64,000 bases of DNA from MGBC131033 sp910585655 (GTDB taxonomy: Bacteria > Bacillota > Clostridia > Lachnospirales > Lachnospiraceae), in the NCBI GenBank assembly GCA_949502025.1, contig CATBCG010000032.1, forward strand, positions 1 through 64,000, written 5' to 3'. Positions 51,337 to 58,946 of this stretch are shown here, piece by piece. A program made the translations under genes and the position numbers. The number at the start of each line of letters is the position of its first letter. The first letter of the stretch is position 1. The notes below the pieces were generated by a model, which ran no database searches, was not told where the DNA came from, and was given only the letters and a program-made list of their open reading frames with translations.

Positions 51337-51396
51337 AAAAATATCCCCCTATCATCCATATCGAAAATCTCGAACAAAAATTCCGAACTAGCTTTC

Positions 51397-51410
51397 CGAA
51401 CATCTGTTTA
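51397..51410. promoter_or_regulatory. LexA box of the LysM gene
   Basis: CGAACATCTGTTTA fits the Gram-positive LexA consensus CGAACN4GTTYG except for the last base. It sits six bases after the -10 of the minus promoter (51417-51445), so bound LexA would cover the start site. Confidence 0.7.
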
Positions 51411-51416
51411 AAAACA

Positions 51417-51445
51417 ATTATACAGGACGATATTTCTTTTGTCAA
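51417..51445 (-). promoter_or_regulatory. promoter of the LysM (yneA-like) gene
   Basis: On the minus strand TTGACA (51445-51440) and TATAAT (51422-51417) are both consensus and spaced by 17 bases. A LexA box lies just downstream, supporting SOS control of a strong promoter. Confidence 0.85.
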
Positions 51446-51455
51446 TACTTTTTAT

Positions 51456-51469
51456 CGAACATAGGTTTG
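51456..51469. promoter_or_regulatory. LexA box of lexA
   Basis: CGAACATAGGTTTG is an exact match to CGAACN4GTTYG. It overlaps the -35 of the lexA promoter by three bases, consistent with autorepression. Confidence 0.88.
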
Positions 51470-51495
51470 ACAAATTCTGTTTATTGTGTTATACT
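51467..51495 (+). promoter_or_regulatory. promoter of lexA
   Basis: TTGACA at 51467-51472 and TATACT at 51490-51495 are spaced by 17 bases. The TTG of the -35 is shared with the exact LexA box. Confidence 0.88.
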
Positions 51496-51568
51496 GTCTG
51501 TAACGAAAAGAAAATAACGTTTCTAAAAGGAACAAAGCAACTAAAATTTATCAAATGGAGGTTATAAT

Positions 51569-52186
51569 ATGGCATACGGACGTATTACAAAAAAGCAGCA
51601 GGAAATTCTTGATTATATCAAGGCACAGATTTTGACAAAGGGCTATCCACCGGCAGTACGGGAGATTTGTGAGGCAGTGAGTTTAAAGTCCACCTCTTCC
51701 GTTCACTCCCATTTAGAGACCCTTGAAAAGAACGGCTATATCCGCCGAGATCCTACCAAGCCGCGTGCGATCGAGATTATTGACGAGGAATTCAACATTA
51801 CCAGACGCGATATGGTCAGCGTTCCGGTGTTAGGTACGGTAGCGGCAGGGCAGCCGCTGTTAGCCGTGGAAAATATCCAGGAATATTTCCCGATTCCAGC
51901 CGAGTATATGCCGAACAGCGATACTTTTATGCTCAACCTCAAGGGAGACAGTATGATGAACGTAGGTATTTTTAACGGCGATCGTATTCTGGTGGAACAG
52001 GCTTCTTCCGCAGAAAACGGAGAGATTGTCGTTGCCCTGATCGGAGATTCCGTTACCGTTAAGACCTATTATAGAGAAGACGGGCATTACCGCCTGCAGC
52101 CGGAAAACGACTATATGGAGCCGATTATCGTAGACGATTTGGATATCCTTGGCAGAGTGATTGGACTCTTCCGCTTTTATCATTAA
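51569..52186 (+). CDS. lexA: SOS repressor LexA
   Basis: LexA represses DNA-damage genes and self-cleaves when stimulated by RecA filaments. The 205-residue protein has the N-terminal winged helix (about 1-68, REICEAVSLKSTSSVHSHLETLEKNGYI split over helix 2-3), the cleavage site Ala-Gly in VAAGQP near 93, the catalytic serine in GDSMMN near 127, and the lysine in TVKTYYRE near 165. GGAGG precedes the ATG. It is divergent from the LysM gene. Confidence 0.97.
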   Translation: MAYGRITKKQQEILDYIKAQILTKGYPPAVREICEAVSLKSTSSVHSHLETLEKNGYIRRDPTKPRAIEIIDEEFNITRRDMVSVPVLGTVAAGQPLLAVENIQEYFPIPAEYMPNSDTFMLNLKGDSMMNVGIFNGDRILVEQASSAENGEIVVALIGDSVTVKTYYREDGHYRLQPENDYMEPIIVDDLDILGRVIGLFRFYH

Positions 52187-52193
52187 ATGAAAT

Positions 52194-52233
52194 ACCAGGA
52201 TAGCTATGTCCGTTTTTCCATAGCTATCCTGGT
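52194..52233. terminator. bidirectional terminator of lexA and rsfS
   Basis: ACCAGGATAGCTATG at 52194-52208 pairs perfectly (15 pairs) with its complement at 52219-52233 around a 10-base loop. It lies between the convergent ends of lexA and rsfS. Confidence 0.85.
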
Positions 52234-52261
52234 TTATAAAACTTATCAAAGCAGAGGTTGA

Positions 52262-52618
52262 CTAGGACAAAAATTCTTCCAGTTCAGCCTGTTTTCCATC
52301 TCTCCAAATCCGTTCCAGATCATAAAAGAGCCGGTCTTCTTTAGAAAAGATATGCACGACAACATCGCCGTAATCCATTAAAACCCAGCTTGCTGTTCCG
52401 GAGCCTTCTACTCTTTTTGGCTCATAGCCGTTTTTTCCTAACTCTTCCCGTACGGCATCTTCTAAAGCATGTACCTGGGAGGTATTGGTTCCGTTGGCGA
52501 TAATAAAATAATCTGCCAGCGTAGTTACGCCGCCGACATCTATCACACGGATTTCTTCGCCTTTGTGCTTGTCTAAAGCCTTACAAGCCAATTTTACCAT
52601 TTCCTTTAACTGTTCCAT
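52262..52618 (-). CDS. rsfS: ribosome silencing factor RsfS
   Basis: RsfS binds L14 on the 50S subunit and blocks subunit joining during starvation. The 118-residue protein has the family pattern DYFIIANGTNTSQVHALEDAV, then EGSGTASWVLMDYGDVVVHIF. It overlaps the 3' end of yqeK by 38 bases. It is the last gene of the obg-to-rsfS unit. Confidence 0.94.
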   Translation of the reverse strand: MEQLKEMVKLACKALDKHKGEEIRVIDVGGVTTLADYFIIANGTNTSQVHALEDAVREELGKNGYEPKRVEGSGTASWVLMDYGDVVVHIFSKEDRLFYDLERIWRDGKQAELEEFLS

Positions 52619-53192
52619 ACTCTTCTCCCTTCTGTTGATAATAATGCAGTGTTTCTACGGTTCTGCTGTCAATATCCGCTGTACTTTCTTCTAAATAAGC
52701 CAGCGTATTGGATAAAATCAGCAATGTCGTTCGATCCAAATCTACAAAAGCCTCCCTGCGGATTTCTGCCAGTCCCGGAATTGGCTTCCGTCCGGGTTCC
52801 ATATAATCTGCTACAAATACGATCTGTTCTAAAAGGCTCATGTTCGGTCTTCCGGTCGTATGATAACGGATCGCTGATAAGATATCTTCTTCCTCAATTC
52901 CATATCGATCTCTGGCATAGCAGGCTCCTACCTTTCCATGAAGAAGCTGCGGTGCCTTTCGTTCTGCCTCTGAAACAGTAAGACCTAAGCGCTTTCCCTC
53001 TTTTAATAGTTCCTTTTCGGTCAGATATTTCGCGCAGTCATGCAAAAGCCCTGCTGTCTGTGCTTTGTCCGGATCGGCTCCATACCGCATGGCAAGGCAA
53101 GCCGAGGTATAAGCAACTCCCAACGTATGGGCATAACGCTTTTTGGGAAGCAGCTCCCGCATTTGCCGCTGCAGATCCATCCATTCCTTCAT
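52581..53192 (-). CDS. yqeK: YqeK HD-domain Ap4A hydrolase
   Basis: YqeK enzymes symmetrically hydrolyse diadenosine tetraphosphate to ADP. The 203-residue protein has the HD signature H in KKRYAHTLGVAYTSA, LLHDCAKYL, HGKVGACYARDRYG and ILSAIRYHTTGRPNMSLLEQIVFVADYMEPGR. AAGGG lies eight bases before the ATG at 53192; a GTG at 53201 overlapping the nadD stop is an alternative start. It sits between nadD and rsfS, as in many Firmicutes. Confidence 0.93.
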   Translation of the reverse strand: MKEWMDLQRQMRELLPKKRYAHTLGVAYTSACLAMRYGADPDKAQTAGLLHDCAKYLTEKELLKEGKRLGLTVSEAERKAPQLLHGKVGACYARDRYGIEEEDILSAIRYHTTGRPNMSLLEQIVFVADYMEPGRKPIPGLAEIRREAFVDLDRTTLLILSNTLAYLEESTADIDSRTVETLHYYQQKGEEYGTVKGNGKIGL

Positions 53193-53197
53193 ACGTA

Positions 53198-53872
53198 TCA
53201 CCCTTGTTTATATAAATCATGCTCCAACAAATAAGAATATACACATTCCGGCAAAGATTTTTTTAAAAATGCCTCTTCCTGAACGCTTCGTTCGGACTTC
53301 GTTAAAAGTGCGCGAAGAAGGCTAGAGGATAAGTCGTCCGCCGTCGTCTGGAGAAAAGAAATCTTTGCCTCCGGAAAGCGGTATAAAAGCTGTTGTCGTT
53401 TTTGTTCTAATATCGCAAAAGAAAACTGTTCCGACAGGGAATCAGCTTCTTTACGGACAGCTGCCAAAATCACTGCATAACGAAAAATCTTTTCCGGATG
53501 ATACCATTCGTCTAAATACAGCAGGGAATCCCCGCCCATAATAAAATACCACTCTACGTCGGGAATCTCTGCGGACAGACGTTCCAGCGTCTCCGCCGTA
53601 TAGATTTTTCCGCTCCGCCTTAGCTCATAGTCAGAGGCAACCAGACCTTTTGCTCCTGTCAGCGCCAGTTTTAACAGCTCTAATCTCTGCCAGCCTGGCG
53701 TGATAGATCTGCCGCTTTTATGAGGCGGATCTCCGGAGGGCATTAGCCATACTTCTGTTAAGTCGTATTGCATCCGGGCTTTTTTTGCCAACTCCAGATG
53801 CACCCGATGCACCGGATCAAACGTTCCGCCTAAAATCCCGATTTTTCTTTTTTTTTCTATTTTCGTATTCAT
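53198..53872 (-). CDS. nadD: nicotinate-nucleotide adenylyltransferase
   Basis: NadD adenylates nicotinate mononucleotide in NAD synthesis. The 224-residue protein has GILGGTFDPVHRVHLELA at the N-terminus, PSGDPPHKSGR, FIMGGDSLLYLDEWYHPEKIF, and LSSSLLRALL near the C-terminus. The nucleotidyltransferase motif HxGH reads HRVH here, with Val in place of Gly, which is unusual. It overlaps yhbY by four bases. Confidence 0.92.
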   Translation of the reverse strand: MNTKIEKKRKIGILGGTFDPVHRVHLELAKKARMQYDLTEVWLMPSGDPPHKSGRSITPGWQRLELLKLALTGAKGLVASDYELRRSGKIYTAETLERLSAEIPDVEWYFIMGGDSLLYLDEWYHPEKIFRYAVILAAVRKEADSLSEQFSFAILEQKRQQLLYRFPEAKISFLQTTADDLSSSLLRALLTKSERSVQEEAFLKKSLPECVYSYLLEHDLYKQG

Positions 53873-54165
53873 TTTGGAAGGAGAATTTTGCGCTTCTCCG
53901 GCTCCTTGGCTTCCTTATATAGTACGATTTTTTTACCAATTACCTGCACCAGCTCGGAATGTGTCCGCTCCGACAATATCTGTCCGATTTCGCGTGGATC
54001 GTCGGAACAGTTTTTTAAGACGCCCAGCTTTATCAGCTCCCGGTTTTCCATGGCTTCTCGTACTGCCTCTGTTACTTCCGGCGTCAATCCGCCTTTTCCT
54101 ATCTGTAAAACCGGAGTCAATTCCATTGCCAGCCCTTTTAAAAAGGCTCTTTGCTTACTTGTCAT
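53869..54165 (-). CDS. yhbY: YhbY/CRM-domain RNA-binding protein
   Basis: YhbY is a one-domain CRM protein associated with pre-50S ribosomes. The 98-residue protein shows KQRAFLKGLAMELTPVLQIGKGGLTPE and the GxxG-type loop, then IGKKIVLYKEAKEPEKRKI. The ATG at 54165 is chosen for the GGGAG upstream. It lies between obgE and nadD. Confidence 0.93.
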   Translation of the reverse strand: MTSKQRAFLKGLAMELTPVLQIGKGGLTPEVTEAVREAMENRELIKLGVLKNCSDDPREIGQILSERTHSELVQVIGKKIVLYKEAKEPEKRKILLPK

Positions 54166-54181
54166 ATCGGCTCCCTTCTGT

Positions 54182-55468
54182 TTATTTGTAATACTCAAAG
54201 CTCAAATCATAAAGGACAACCGTATCGCCTTCCTCTACACCAAGCTCTTCTAGTTTATCTAAAATTCCATTATCCTTTAGAAAACGCTGAAAAAATTCAA
54301 ATCCCTTTTCCGAATCCAGGTTCGTATAGCCTAACATCCGCTCTACTCTGGCGCCTGTTACAGAAAAGACACCATCCTCCACCCGTTCAACGACAATCGG
54401 TTCCTGACGCTCTTGCGTCTCTTCCGGGAAAAATTCCTTTTCAAATATAATCGGCGTCGTATCTAACTCTTTTAACCGTTCGTTGACATAAAACAGCAAT
54501 TCTTTTACTCCCTTTCCGCTGACGGCAGAAATCGGGAATACCGGAATTCCTTTTGGTTCAAACTCTTCTTTCATCAGAGTAAGAACCGTTTCTTCCTCCG
54601 TCCCATAAAAAACGTCTGTTTTATTGGCAGCGATCACCTGCGGCAGCTTTGCCAAATCCTCACTGTAGGCAGCCAGCTCCGTATGGATGGTATGAATATC
54701 TATGATAGGGTCGCGTCCCTCGGTAGACGCAGCGTCTACCATATGAATGATTAGCTTTGTCCGCTCAATATGCTTTAAAAATTCATGCCCCAACCCAATC
54801 CCGGAGGAAGCTCCTTCGATTAACCCCGGAATGTCTGCAATGACAAAGCCCTCTCCGTCTCCTAAATCCACTACTCCCAGATTAGGAGAAAGCGTTGTAA
54901 AATGATAATTGGCAATCTTTGGACGGGCATTGGTAACTCTGGAAAGAAAGGTCGATTTTCCGACGTTCGGAAATCCGACCAGACCGACATCAGCAATCAC
55001 CTTTAATTCCAAAATTACAGACAATTCTTTGGCGCGCTGCCCAGGCTGGGCATATTTCGGCACCTGCATGGTGGCAGTGGCATAGTTCATATTTCCCTTA
55101 CCGCCCCGCCCGCCGCGTAAAATAACCTCTCTGCGGTTTTCGTGCGACATATCGGTAATAACCTTGCCGCTCTCCGCTTCTTTGATAATTGTCCCCTCCG
55201 GAACTTTAATGATGATATCCTTGCCGTCTGCTCCATGGCAGCGCCGTTTCCCGCCTGGCTCTCCGTCGCCGGCACAGTATTTTCGGATATGACGGAAGTC
55301 ATTTAAGGTATTGAGTCCCTCGTCTACCTCGAAAATGACATCGCCGCCCCGTCCTCCGTCGCCGCCGTCCGGTCCGCCTGCCGCTACAAACAGCTCCCTA
55401 CGAAAGCTTACATGCCCGTCGCCGCCCTTTCCGGAACGAATATAGATTTTTGCGCTGTCTGCAAACAT
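54182..55468 (-). CDS. obgE: GTPase Obg/CgtA
   Basis: Obg is an essential GTPase tied to 50S maturation and stress. The 428-residue protein has the glycine-rich N-terminal Obg fold (SGKGGDGHVSFRRE, GGPDGGDGGRGGDVIFE), the G domain with GFPNVGKSTFLS near 165, DIPGLIEGA and ANKTDV, and the C-terminal OCT domain. It follows rpmA after a hairpin. Confidence 0.96.
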   Translation of the reverse strand: MFADSAKIYIRSGKGGDGHVSFRRELFVAAGGPDGGDGGRGGDVIFEVDEGLNTLNDFRHIRKYCAGDGEPGGKRRCHGADGKDIIIKVPEGTIIKEAESGKVITDMSHENRREVILRGGRGGKGNMNYATATMQVPKYAQPGQRAKELSVILELKVIADVGLVGFPNVGKSTFLSRVTNARPKIANYHFTTLSPNLGVVDLGDGEGFVIADIPGLIEGASSGIGLGHEFLKHIERTKLIIHMVDAASTEGRDPIIDIHTIHTELAAYSEDLAKLPQVIAANKTDVFYGTEEETVLTLMKEEFEPKGIPVFPISAVSGKGVKELLFYVNERLKELDTTPIIFEKEFFPEETQERQEPIVVERVEDGVFSVTGARVERMLGYTNLDSEKGFEFFQRFLKDNGILDKLEELGVEEGDTVVLYDLSFEYYK

Positions 55469-55505
55469 GCTTTTTCCTCCATCTTTCTTGCTTACCGTGA
55501 AAAAA

Positions 55506-55540
55506 ACCCCAAATCCCTGCCTCCAGCAAAAATTTGGGGT
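55506..55540 (-). terminator. terminator between rpmA and obgE
   Basis: ACCCCAAAT at 55506-55514 pairs with ATTTGGGGT at 55532-55540. On the minus strand the stem is followed by seven T, a classical terminator that would reduce transcription into obgE. Confidence 0.8.
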
Positions 55541-55549
55541 ATTCTCACC

Positions 55550-55840
55550 TTATTCGTTAGCAGCTACCGGATAAACAGAAACCTGTTTCTTATCCCTGCC
55601 CTTTCTCTCAAACCGAACAACACCGTTTACCTTGGCATATAAAGTATCGTCTCCGCCGATGCCTACGTTATGCCCCGGATGAATCTTGGTGCCGCGCTGT
55701 CTGTAAAGAATGTTCCCAGCCAGTACGAACTGTCCGTCTGCTCTCTTCGCGCCAAGCCGCTTTGACTCGGAATCACGACCGTTCTTGGTAGAACCAACAC
55801 CCTTTTTATGAGCGAAAAACTGAAGGTTCATTCTCATCAT
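55550..55840 (-). CDS. rpmA: 50S ribosomal protein L27, Prp-cleaved form
   Basis: L27 sits at the peptidyl transferase centre. The 96-residue protein begins MMRMNLQFFAHKKGVGSTKNG. The NLQFF segment before AHKKG is the Firmicute extension that must be removed by the protease Prp, encoded just upstream. GGAGGT precedes the first ATG by eight bases. Confidence 0.96.
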   Translation of the reverse strand: MMRMNLQFFAHKKGVGSTKNGRDSESKRLGAKRADGQFVLAGNILYRQRGTKIHPGHNVGIGGDDTLYAKVNGVVRFERKGRDKKQVSVYPVAANE

Positions 55841-55853
55841 GATCTTACACCTC

Positions 55854-56174
55854 CTATGAACTCAATCTAATATACTTCCTTCCGTATTCTTCCTTGATAC
55901 CTTGAAGTCCCAGGACCATGGAATCAAGTAAAAGTACGGTTTCCTTACTGACGGTTTCTTTAAAATGACACTCTATCAACCCTTCTGTTTCTTCCATCCG
56001 TACCGCTGGCACGTCTTTTGTAAAGGTCTTGATAGAATTCAGGGTATTGATTACCAAAACCGAAACGGCAGCGCACACAATGTCGCTCCCATGCTCTGCA
56101 TATCCGGCATGACCGGAAGATATAAAGCCGGTGTAATCTCCCTGTTTATTTTTTAAAATCGTAACCCTTACCAT
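55854..56174 (-). CDS. prp: ribosomal-processing cysteine protease Prp
   Basis: Prp cleaves the N-terminal extension of L27. The 106-residue protein has GHAGYAEHGSDIVCAAVSVL with the catalytic histidine near 22 and cysteine near 34. It lies two bases after the rplU stop and 13 bases before rpmA, the usual rplU-prp-rpmA order. Confidence 0.95.
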   Translation of the reverse strand: MVRVTILKNKQGDYTGFISSGHAGYAEHGSDIVCAAVSVLVINTLNSIKTFTKDVPAVRMEETEGLIECHFKETVSKETVLLLDSMVLGLQGIKEEYGRKYIRLSS

Positions 56175-56176
56175 AA

Positions 56177-56485
56177 TTAAGCGTTGATCTTGTCAACCTT
56201 CAGCTTTGTATAAGCCTGTCTGTGACCGTTTTTCTTGTGATATCCGGTCTTTCTCTTATACTTGTAGACAATAACCTTCCGGTTCCGACCTTCTTCTACA
56301 ACGGTAGCAGAAACGGTAGCATTTGCTACGGTAGGATTACCGACAACTAACTTGCCGTTATTTACGACGAGAACCTGGTCAAAGGTAACGGACTCTCCGG
56401 CTGCCTTTCCAAGCTTCTCCACTTTAATGATATCGCCTTCGGCTACTTTATACTGCTTACCACCTGTTGCAATAATCGCGTACAT
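56177..56485 (-). CDS. rplU: 50S ribosomal protein L21
   Basis: L21 binds 23S rRNA in the large subunit. The 102-residue protein begins MYAIIATGGKQYKVAEGD and ends with the typical KRKTGYHKKNGHRQAYTKLKV segment. GGAGGT precedes the ATG at 56485; the longer frame upstream is leader sequence. It heads the rplU-prp-rpmA unit. Confidence 0.97.
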   Translation of the reverse strand: MYAIIATGGKQYKVAEGDIIKVEKLGKAAGESVTFDQVLVVNNGKLVVGNPTVANATVSATVVEEGRNRKVIVYKYKRKTGYHKKNGHRQAYTKLKVDKINA

Positions 56486-56574
56486 ATGGCACCTCCTATT
56501 ATCATTACTCGCCCGCTTCGGCGCCTGCCTGTCCCCAGACAGAACTTCAGCCTCACAGTGCGGCACACTAGGAA
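56486..56574 (-). ncRNA. L21-type 5' leader of rplU
   Basis: The leader between the promoter and rplU contains a hairpin CTGTCTGGGGACAG and a GC-rich GGCGCCGAAGCGGGC element close to the start codon. Firmicute rplU genes often carry an autoregulatory L21 leader RNA at this position. The match to that family is by position and general look only. Confidence 0.55.
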
Positions 56575-56603
56575 ATGATACCATAGGTGGAAGAGGTTGT
56601 CAA
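56575..56603 (-). promoter_or_regulatory. promoter of rplU-prp-rpmA
   Basis: On the minus strand TTGACA (56603-56598) and TATCAT (56580-56575) are spaced by 17 bases. The transcript would start about 85 bases upstream of the rplU ATG, including the leader. Confidence 0.85.
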
Positions 56604-56615
56604 GAGATTTTTTAC

Positions 56616-56632
56616 GAGAACTTTCCTATGAT
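56616..56632 (-). repeat. intergenic repeat, copy 3
   Basis: On the minus strand the sequence reads ATCATAGGAAAGTTCTC, of which ATAGGAAAGTTCTC is identical to copies 1 and 2. The right palindrome arm is not obvious here. It lies just upstream of the rplU -35 and 9 bases from the next terminator hairpin. Confidence 0.55.
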
Positions 56633-56640
56633 TGATATTA

Positions 56641-56679
56641 AAAAAGGATACAAAACCGTCTCTGCTTTGTATCCTTTTT
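56641..56679 (-). terminator. terminator of the first BIG2 gene
   Basis: AAAAAGGATACAAA at 56641-56654 pairs perfectly with TTTGTATCCTTTTT at 56666-56679 around an 11-base loop. It lies downstream of the BIG2 gene ending at 56728 and has T tracts on both strands. Confidence 0.85.
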
Positions 56680-56727
56680 CTATGTTTTCTAACGCTTTGC
56701 TATACGCTACGTCTCTTGAAAGGCGAA

Positions 56728-57735
56728 TCAATAATATACGGTATACTGGTAATCGCCTTCTGACGAATAGGTTGCATTCCGCAGATCCGCTTTTTTGTTT
56801 TTCAGCTTATCTTTTTTTATCGTTACGTTAAAGTCCTTGGTAGAACCGGTTGGAACAGACATCTTTTTGGTCTTAGCGGAGTAGGTTCCGATCTTTTTGC
56901 CGTTGGCATCCTTCATCACGATCTTAAGATCCTTTAAGGAACTTACCTTGTAACCAGAGTTATTGATAAAACGGCACTTTATTGTCAAATCTCCGTTCTT
57001 TTCATAAACAGCCTTATATACTTGCAGTGCGCCTCGTCCATAATATACGTCCGAAACGGAACGCTTGGTTTCGGTAAACTTGTTGTCTTTTACCTTTACC
57101 TTACAGGTCAGCTTCTGACCGTCTACTTTAGCGGTAATGGTAGTGGTTCCGGCAGACTTACCGGTTACAACGCCTTTGCTGTTCACGGTAGCGACATCCT
57201 TTTTGCTGCTGCTCCAGGTTACTTTAGAAGAGGTATTGTCTACTTTTAAGGTAACTTTAAAGCCTACCGTAACGGTAGCAGATTTTTGATTCAGCGTAGG
57301 ATTGATCTTTTCCGCAGCAAAATTTACCACATACTGTGTCGCCTCGTTAAAGGTAATCTTTAACGTATAGTCGCCAGCCGCCATATTGCTGTAGTCAACG
57401 CCCTGGTAATACAGTCCTTCCTGATAAGCATACCATTGGGAAGAAAGAATCGTAAAAGTATCCAATGCTGTTCCGACGCTATCGCATACCGTAACAGTAG
57501 CCTCTACCAAAGCAGGAACAATCAGCACCAGCGCTGTATTGGTACTTTTGCTGACGGTAAAATTATAAGTTTGCTCTACACCTGCTTCCGCTGCTCCGGT
57601 TTCGTCCAGCAATGTGTCATACTCCGGCTCTGCAGCCTTGGCAGTCGTCGTATTGCCAAACAATACCGTTGCGCAGACTAAAACTGCCAAAAGAAGAGAA
57701 AACATCTTCTTTCCCTTTGAAACGCATCCGTTCAT
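56728..57735 (-). CDS. secreted BIG2-domain protein A
   Basis: The 335-residue protein has a signal peptide (about 10-34, FSLLLAVLVCATVLFGNTTT) and an N-terminal beta-rich domain. A bacterial Ig-like BIG2 domain follows (about 150-220, VTWSSSKKDVATVNSKGVV, GKSAGTTTITA), then a C-terminal domain with LTIKCRFINNSGYKV and KKDKLKNKKADLRNATY. No enzymatic motif is visible. It is the paralogue of the gene directly upstream. A surface adhesion or wall role is a guess. Confidence 0.85.
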   Translation of the reverse strand: MNGCVSKGKKMFSLLLAVLVCATVLFGNTTTAKAAEPEYDTLLDETGAAEAGVEQTYNFTVSKSTNTALVLIVPALVEATVTVCDSVGTALDTFTILSSQWYAYQEGLYYQGVDYSNMAAGDYTLKITFNEATQYVVNFAAEKINPTLNQKSATVTVGFKVTLKVDNTSSKVTWSSSKKDVATVNSKGVVTGKSAGTTTITAKVDGQKLTCKVKVKDNKFTETKRSVSDVYYGRGALQVYKAVYEKNGDLTIKCRFINNSGYKVSSLKDLKIVMKDANGKKIGTYSAKTKKMSVPTGSTKDFNVTIKKDKLKNKKADLRNATYSSEGDYQYTVYY

Positions 57736-57779
57736 AATAGTTCATCCTCCTTGATTGATAAATAATAAACGTCCAGATC

Positions 57780-57808
57780 AGTATAGCATATTTGTCAGAA
57801 AAATACAA
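57780..57808 (-). promoter_or_regulatory. promoter of BIG2 gene A
   Basis: On the minus strand TTGTAT (57808-57803) and TATACT (57785-57780) are spaced by 17 bases. The 17 bases 57776-57792 are identical to 58914-58930 at the second gene, so the promoter was probably duplicated with the gene. Confidence 0.7.
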
Positions 57809-57816
57809 GCATCTCA

Positions 57817-58854
57817 TCAATAATATCTTCTATATTCATAGCTGCCTTCCCTGGTATAAGAAGCGTTCCGTAAATCTGCTTTTTTGTTTTTCAGCTTGTC
57901 CTTTTTTATCGTTACATTAAAATCCTTTGTCGTGCCGATAGCAATAGACATTTTCTTTGTTTTGACGGAATAAGTACCGATTTTCTTGCCGTTGGCATCC
58001 TTCATAACGATTTTTACATTTTTCAGGGCATTGATTTTATAACCGGAGTTATTGATAAAGCGGCATTTTAAAGTCAAATCCCCATTTTTCTCATAAACCG
58101 CCTTGTATACTTGCAGCTCTCCGTTTCCATAAGGCACATCCGACATAGAATACTTCGTCTGGGTATATTTGTTTTCTTTGACTTTAACTTTACAAGTCAG
58201 CTTCTGACCGTCTACCTTTGCGGTAATAGTAGTGGTTCCGGCAGATTTTCCGGTGACAACTCCCTTGCTGTTTACCGTGGCAACGTCCTTTTTGCTACTG
58301 CTCCAGGTTACGTCAGAAGGCGCGTTGTTTACTTCCAGCGTAGCTTTAAATCCTTCCGTAAGCGTAATTGATTTCTGGCTGATTGTAGGTGCTAGTTTAT
58401 TTGCCATCACGGCAATCCCATAGGTAGAACTTCCATGTAACGTAGCCTTTATGGTATACTCTCCTGTCGGCATATTTTCATAGGGGAATTCCAGACAGTA
58501 AACTCCTTCGCCATACGGCAGCCAGTCTGCAGCAAGAATCCGCTTCCCGTCCCATTCCGTTCCCTTGCTATCCAAAAGAGAAAACGTCAGATCGACCGGA
58601 TCGGAAATGGCTAACGCCAGGTATACGGTAGTTTTATACGGTACTGTAAAAGAATACGCTTTTTCTACTTCTACCTCTTCTGCCCCGCTGACTTCCAATA
58701 AGCTTAGCAAAGTTTCTTCTGTTTTTTCCTCTTCTGCCCTTGCCACTGTTCTGCTGCCAAACAACATAGCGGCGCATACCCATACAATCAGCCATAAAGT
58801 CAGTGCTTTTTTGCCTTGCAACAGGCAATTTTTCGTGATACATCCTGTTCTCAT
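57817..58854 (-). CDS. secreted BIG2-domain protein B
   Basis: The 345-residue protein is a tandem paralogue of protein A. It has a signal peptide (about 14-41, KALTLWLIVWVCAAMLFG) and a diverged N-terminal domain. The BIG2 and C-terminal domains are close to identical to A (for example VTWSSSKKDVATVNSKGVV and KTKKMSIAIGTTKDFNV versus KTKKMSVPTGSTKDFNV). The N-terminal domains differ far more than the C-terminal ones, suggesting different partners or selection. No function can be assigned. Confidence 0.85.
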   Translation of the reverse strand: MRTGCITKNCLLQGKKALTLWLIVWVCAAMLFGSRTVARAEEEKTEETLLSLLEVSGAEEVEVEKAYSFTVPYKTTVYLALAISDPVDLTFSLLDSKGTEWDGKRILAADWLPYGEGVYCLEFPYENMPTGEYTIKATLHGSSTYGIAVMANKLAPTISQKSITLTEGFKATLEVNNAPSDVTWSSSKKDVATVNSKGVVTGKSAGTTTITAKVDGQKLTCKVKVKENKYTQTKYSMSDVPYGNGELQVYKAVYEKNGDLTLKCRFINNSGYKINALKNVKIVMKDANGKKIGTYSVKTKKMSIAIGTTKDFNVTIKKDKLKNKKADLRNASYTREGSYEYRRYY

Positions 58855-58917
58855 GATGATTCTTCATCCTCCTTACATTAAAACAAATACAAACAACAAT
58901 TATCCTACTTGTGATCA

Positions 58918-58946
58918 GTATAGCATATTCCTATTTAGAGTACAAC
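58918..58946 (-). promoter_or_regulatory. promoter of BIG2 gene B
   Basis: On the minus strand TTGTAC (58946-58941) and TATACT (58923-58918) are spaced by 17 bases. The -35 lies directly against the stop codon of the aldehyde dehydrogenase gene. Confidence 0.7.
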
